Part shown: positions 6,225 through 6,643 of the stretch, in pieces
How the letters are laid out: each line of letters starts with the position of its first letter
Numbering within the stretch: the first letter of the stretch is position 1
Assembly (NCBI GenBank): GCA_937950105.1
Contig: CALFEM010000383.1
Coordinates: 1-6,643 of the forward strand
Source of the DNA: an uncultured Alphaproteobacteria bacterium
GTDB taxonomy: Bacteria; Pseudomonadota; Alphaproteobacteria; Rhizobiales; Hyphomicrobiaceae
Reading direction: 5' to 3'
Length of the DNA: 6,643 bases
Translations under genes and position numbers: made by a program
The notes under the pieces: generated by a model
Told to the model about the DNA's origin: nothing
The model's input: the letters and a program-made list of their open reading frames with translations, nothing else
Databases searched by the model: none

Positions 6225-6643
6225 TCATGCGACATCATCGATGGCGCGGGGAGACGGAACTCGCAGCGCACGGATCTCCGGTGCGCAGTTGGCGCGCGCT
6301 ATCAGCACATGGTTCTCGGGCACCACTTTCCACGTCGCCGCTTCGCCATCGAGCGGCTCCGATACGACGACGATGCTGCTGATCGACGTCTTGTAGTAAA
6401 GCGTGTTAGCGCTGTCGTTGAACGCGAAGCGGAACGCGTAGAGGTCCTCGCCATTGGCCAAGGCCGAGGTGAAGCGCAACGACTGTCGCGGGTCTGCTTC
6501 GGCGATCAGCGTCACGACGCGGTGCAGGATCTGCTCGGTTGCACCGATCGGATCAGCTTCCACGCCGGCCCCGAGCATGGCGAGGAACAGCGCCTCGCTG
6601 TCGGTCGTCCCCATGCGCGACGGATAGATCGCATCGGGAATCA
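6225..6643 (-). CDS. Class II glutamine amidotransferase, YafJ/EgtC-like, C-terminal part
   Basis: The reading frame enters from the right edge and ends at TGA 6225; 138 residues are visible. IYPSRMGTTDSEALFLAML near the edge matches the conserved GTTDSE segment of YafJ/EgtC-type (COG0121-like) Ntn glutaminase domains, which helps form the glutamine pocket. It is followed by the typical C-terminal half: FAFNDSANTLYYKT, SIVVVSEPLDGEAATWKVVP and ENHVLIAR. The Met at 6614 is internal, because the GTTDSE motif immediately follows it and the frame continues upstream. The catalytic N-terminal Cys would lie about 110-130 codons outside the window, based on the family's usual length. Such proteins have no synthase domain; EgtC hydrolyses a gamma-glutamyl bond in ergothioneine synthesis, others have unknown substrates. 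It precedes asnO by 139 bases on the same strand. Family firm, function unknown. Confidence 0.88.
   Translation of the reverse strand, partial: IPDAIYPSRMGTTDSEALFLAMLGAGVEADPIGATEQILHRVVTLIAEADPRQSLRFTSALANGEDLYAFRFAFNDSANTLYYKTSISSIVVVSEPLDGEAATWKVVPENHVLIARANCAPEIRALRVPSPRAIDDVA

Noticed and set aside
4328..6382. A 684-codon plus-strand open frame opposite asnO
   Set aside because: It is the antisense shadow of a gene with clear catalytic motifs in a high-GC genome. Its translation shows no domain and no ribosome-binding site, and it spans the intergenic gap and the end of the next gene.
3092..6643. Ergothioneine or glutathione biosynthesis locus
   Set aside because: A GCS2-type ligase and an EgtC-like protein are present, but no EgtB, EgtD, EgtE or GshB gene is in the window, and the AsnO enzyme is not part of either pathway.

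Overview
This 6.6 kb window is GC-rich and comes from a bacterial chromosome. The protein families and the style of the RNase R, AsnO and YbdK-like proteins suggest an alphaproteobacterium, probably of the order Hyphomicrobiales (Bradyrhizobium- or Rhodopseudomonas-like). That placement is inferred from recalled family resemblance, not from a search. Every gene I can support lies on the minus strand, so transcription runs from right to left.

Layout in transcription order. (1) 6643-6225: the C-terminal half of a YafJ/EgtC-type class II glutamine amidotransferase; its start lies outside the window. (2) 6085-4319: a complete AsnO-type amidotransferase of the asparagine synthetase B family, closest to the enzyme that caps the osmoprotectant dipeptide N-acetylglutaminylglutamine amide (NAGGN). 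(3) 4282-3092: a YbdK-type carboxylate-amine ligase of the GCS2 family, starting at GTG 36 bases after asnO. (4) 3006-1648: a membrane sensor histidine kinase with a MoxY-like architecture. (5) 1651-1022: its NarL/FixJ-type response regulator, coupled through a 4-base ATGA overlap. (6) 582-1: the N-terminal 194 residues of ribonuclease R, running off the left edge.

The 439 bases between the response regulator and rnr contain no gene. They hold an array of five copies of an approximately 60-base unit built around a 10-bp palindrome (arms CGTTCGCGCT / AGCGCGAACG, 6-base loop). Four copies are spaced every 64-65 bases. The fifth is separated by a 56-base insertion bounded by a 9-base direct repeat.

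Genes 1-3 look like an amide/peptide-bond metabolite cluster: a GCS2-type ligase to join an amino acid, an AsnO enzyme to amidate a carboxylate from glutamine, and a small Ntn-type glutaminase or amidase. NAGGN production is the nearest known pathway, but its dedicated synthetase (Ngg) is not in the window, so the product is open. The two-component pair just downstream could sense envelope conditions and control these genes or others. No rRNA, tRNA, insertion sequence or CRISPR array was seen.
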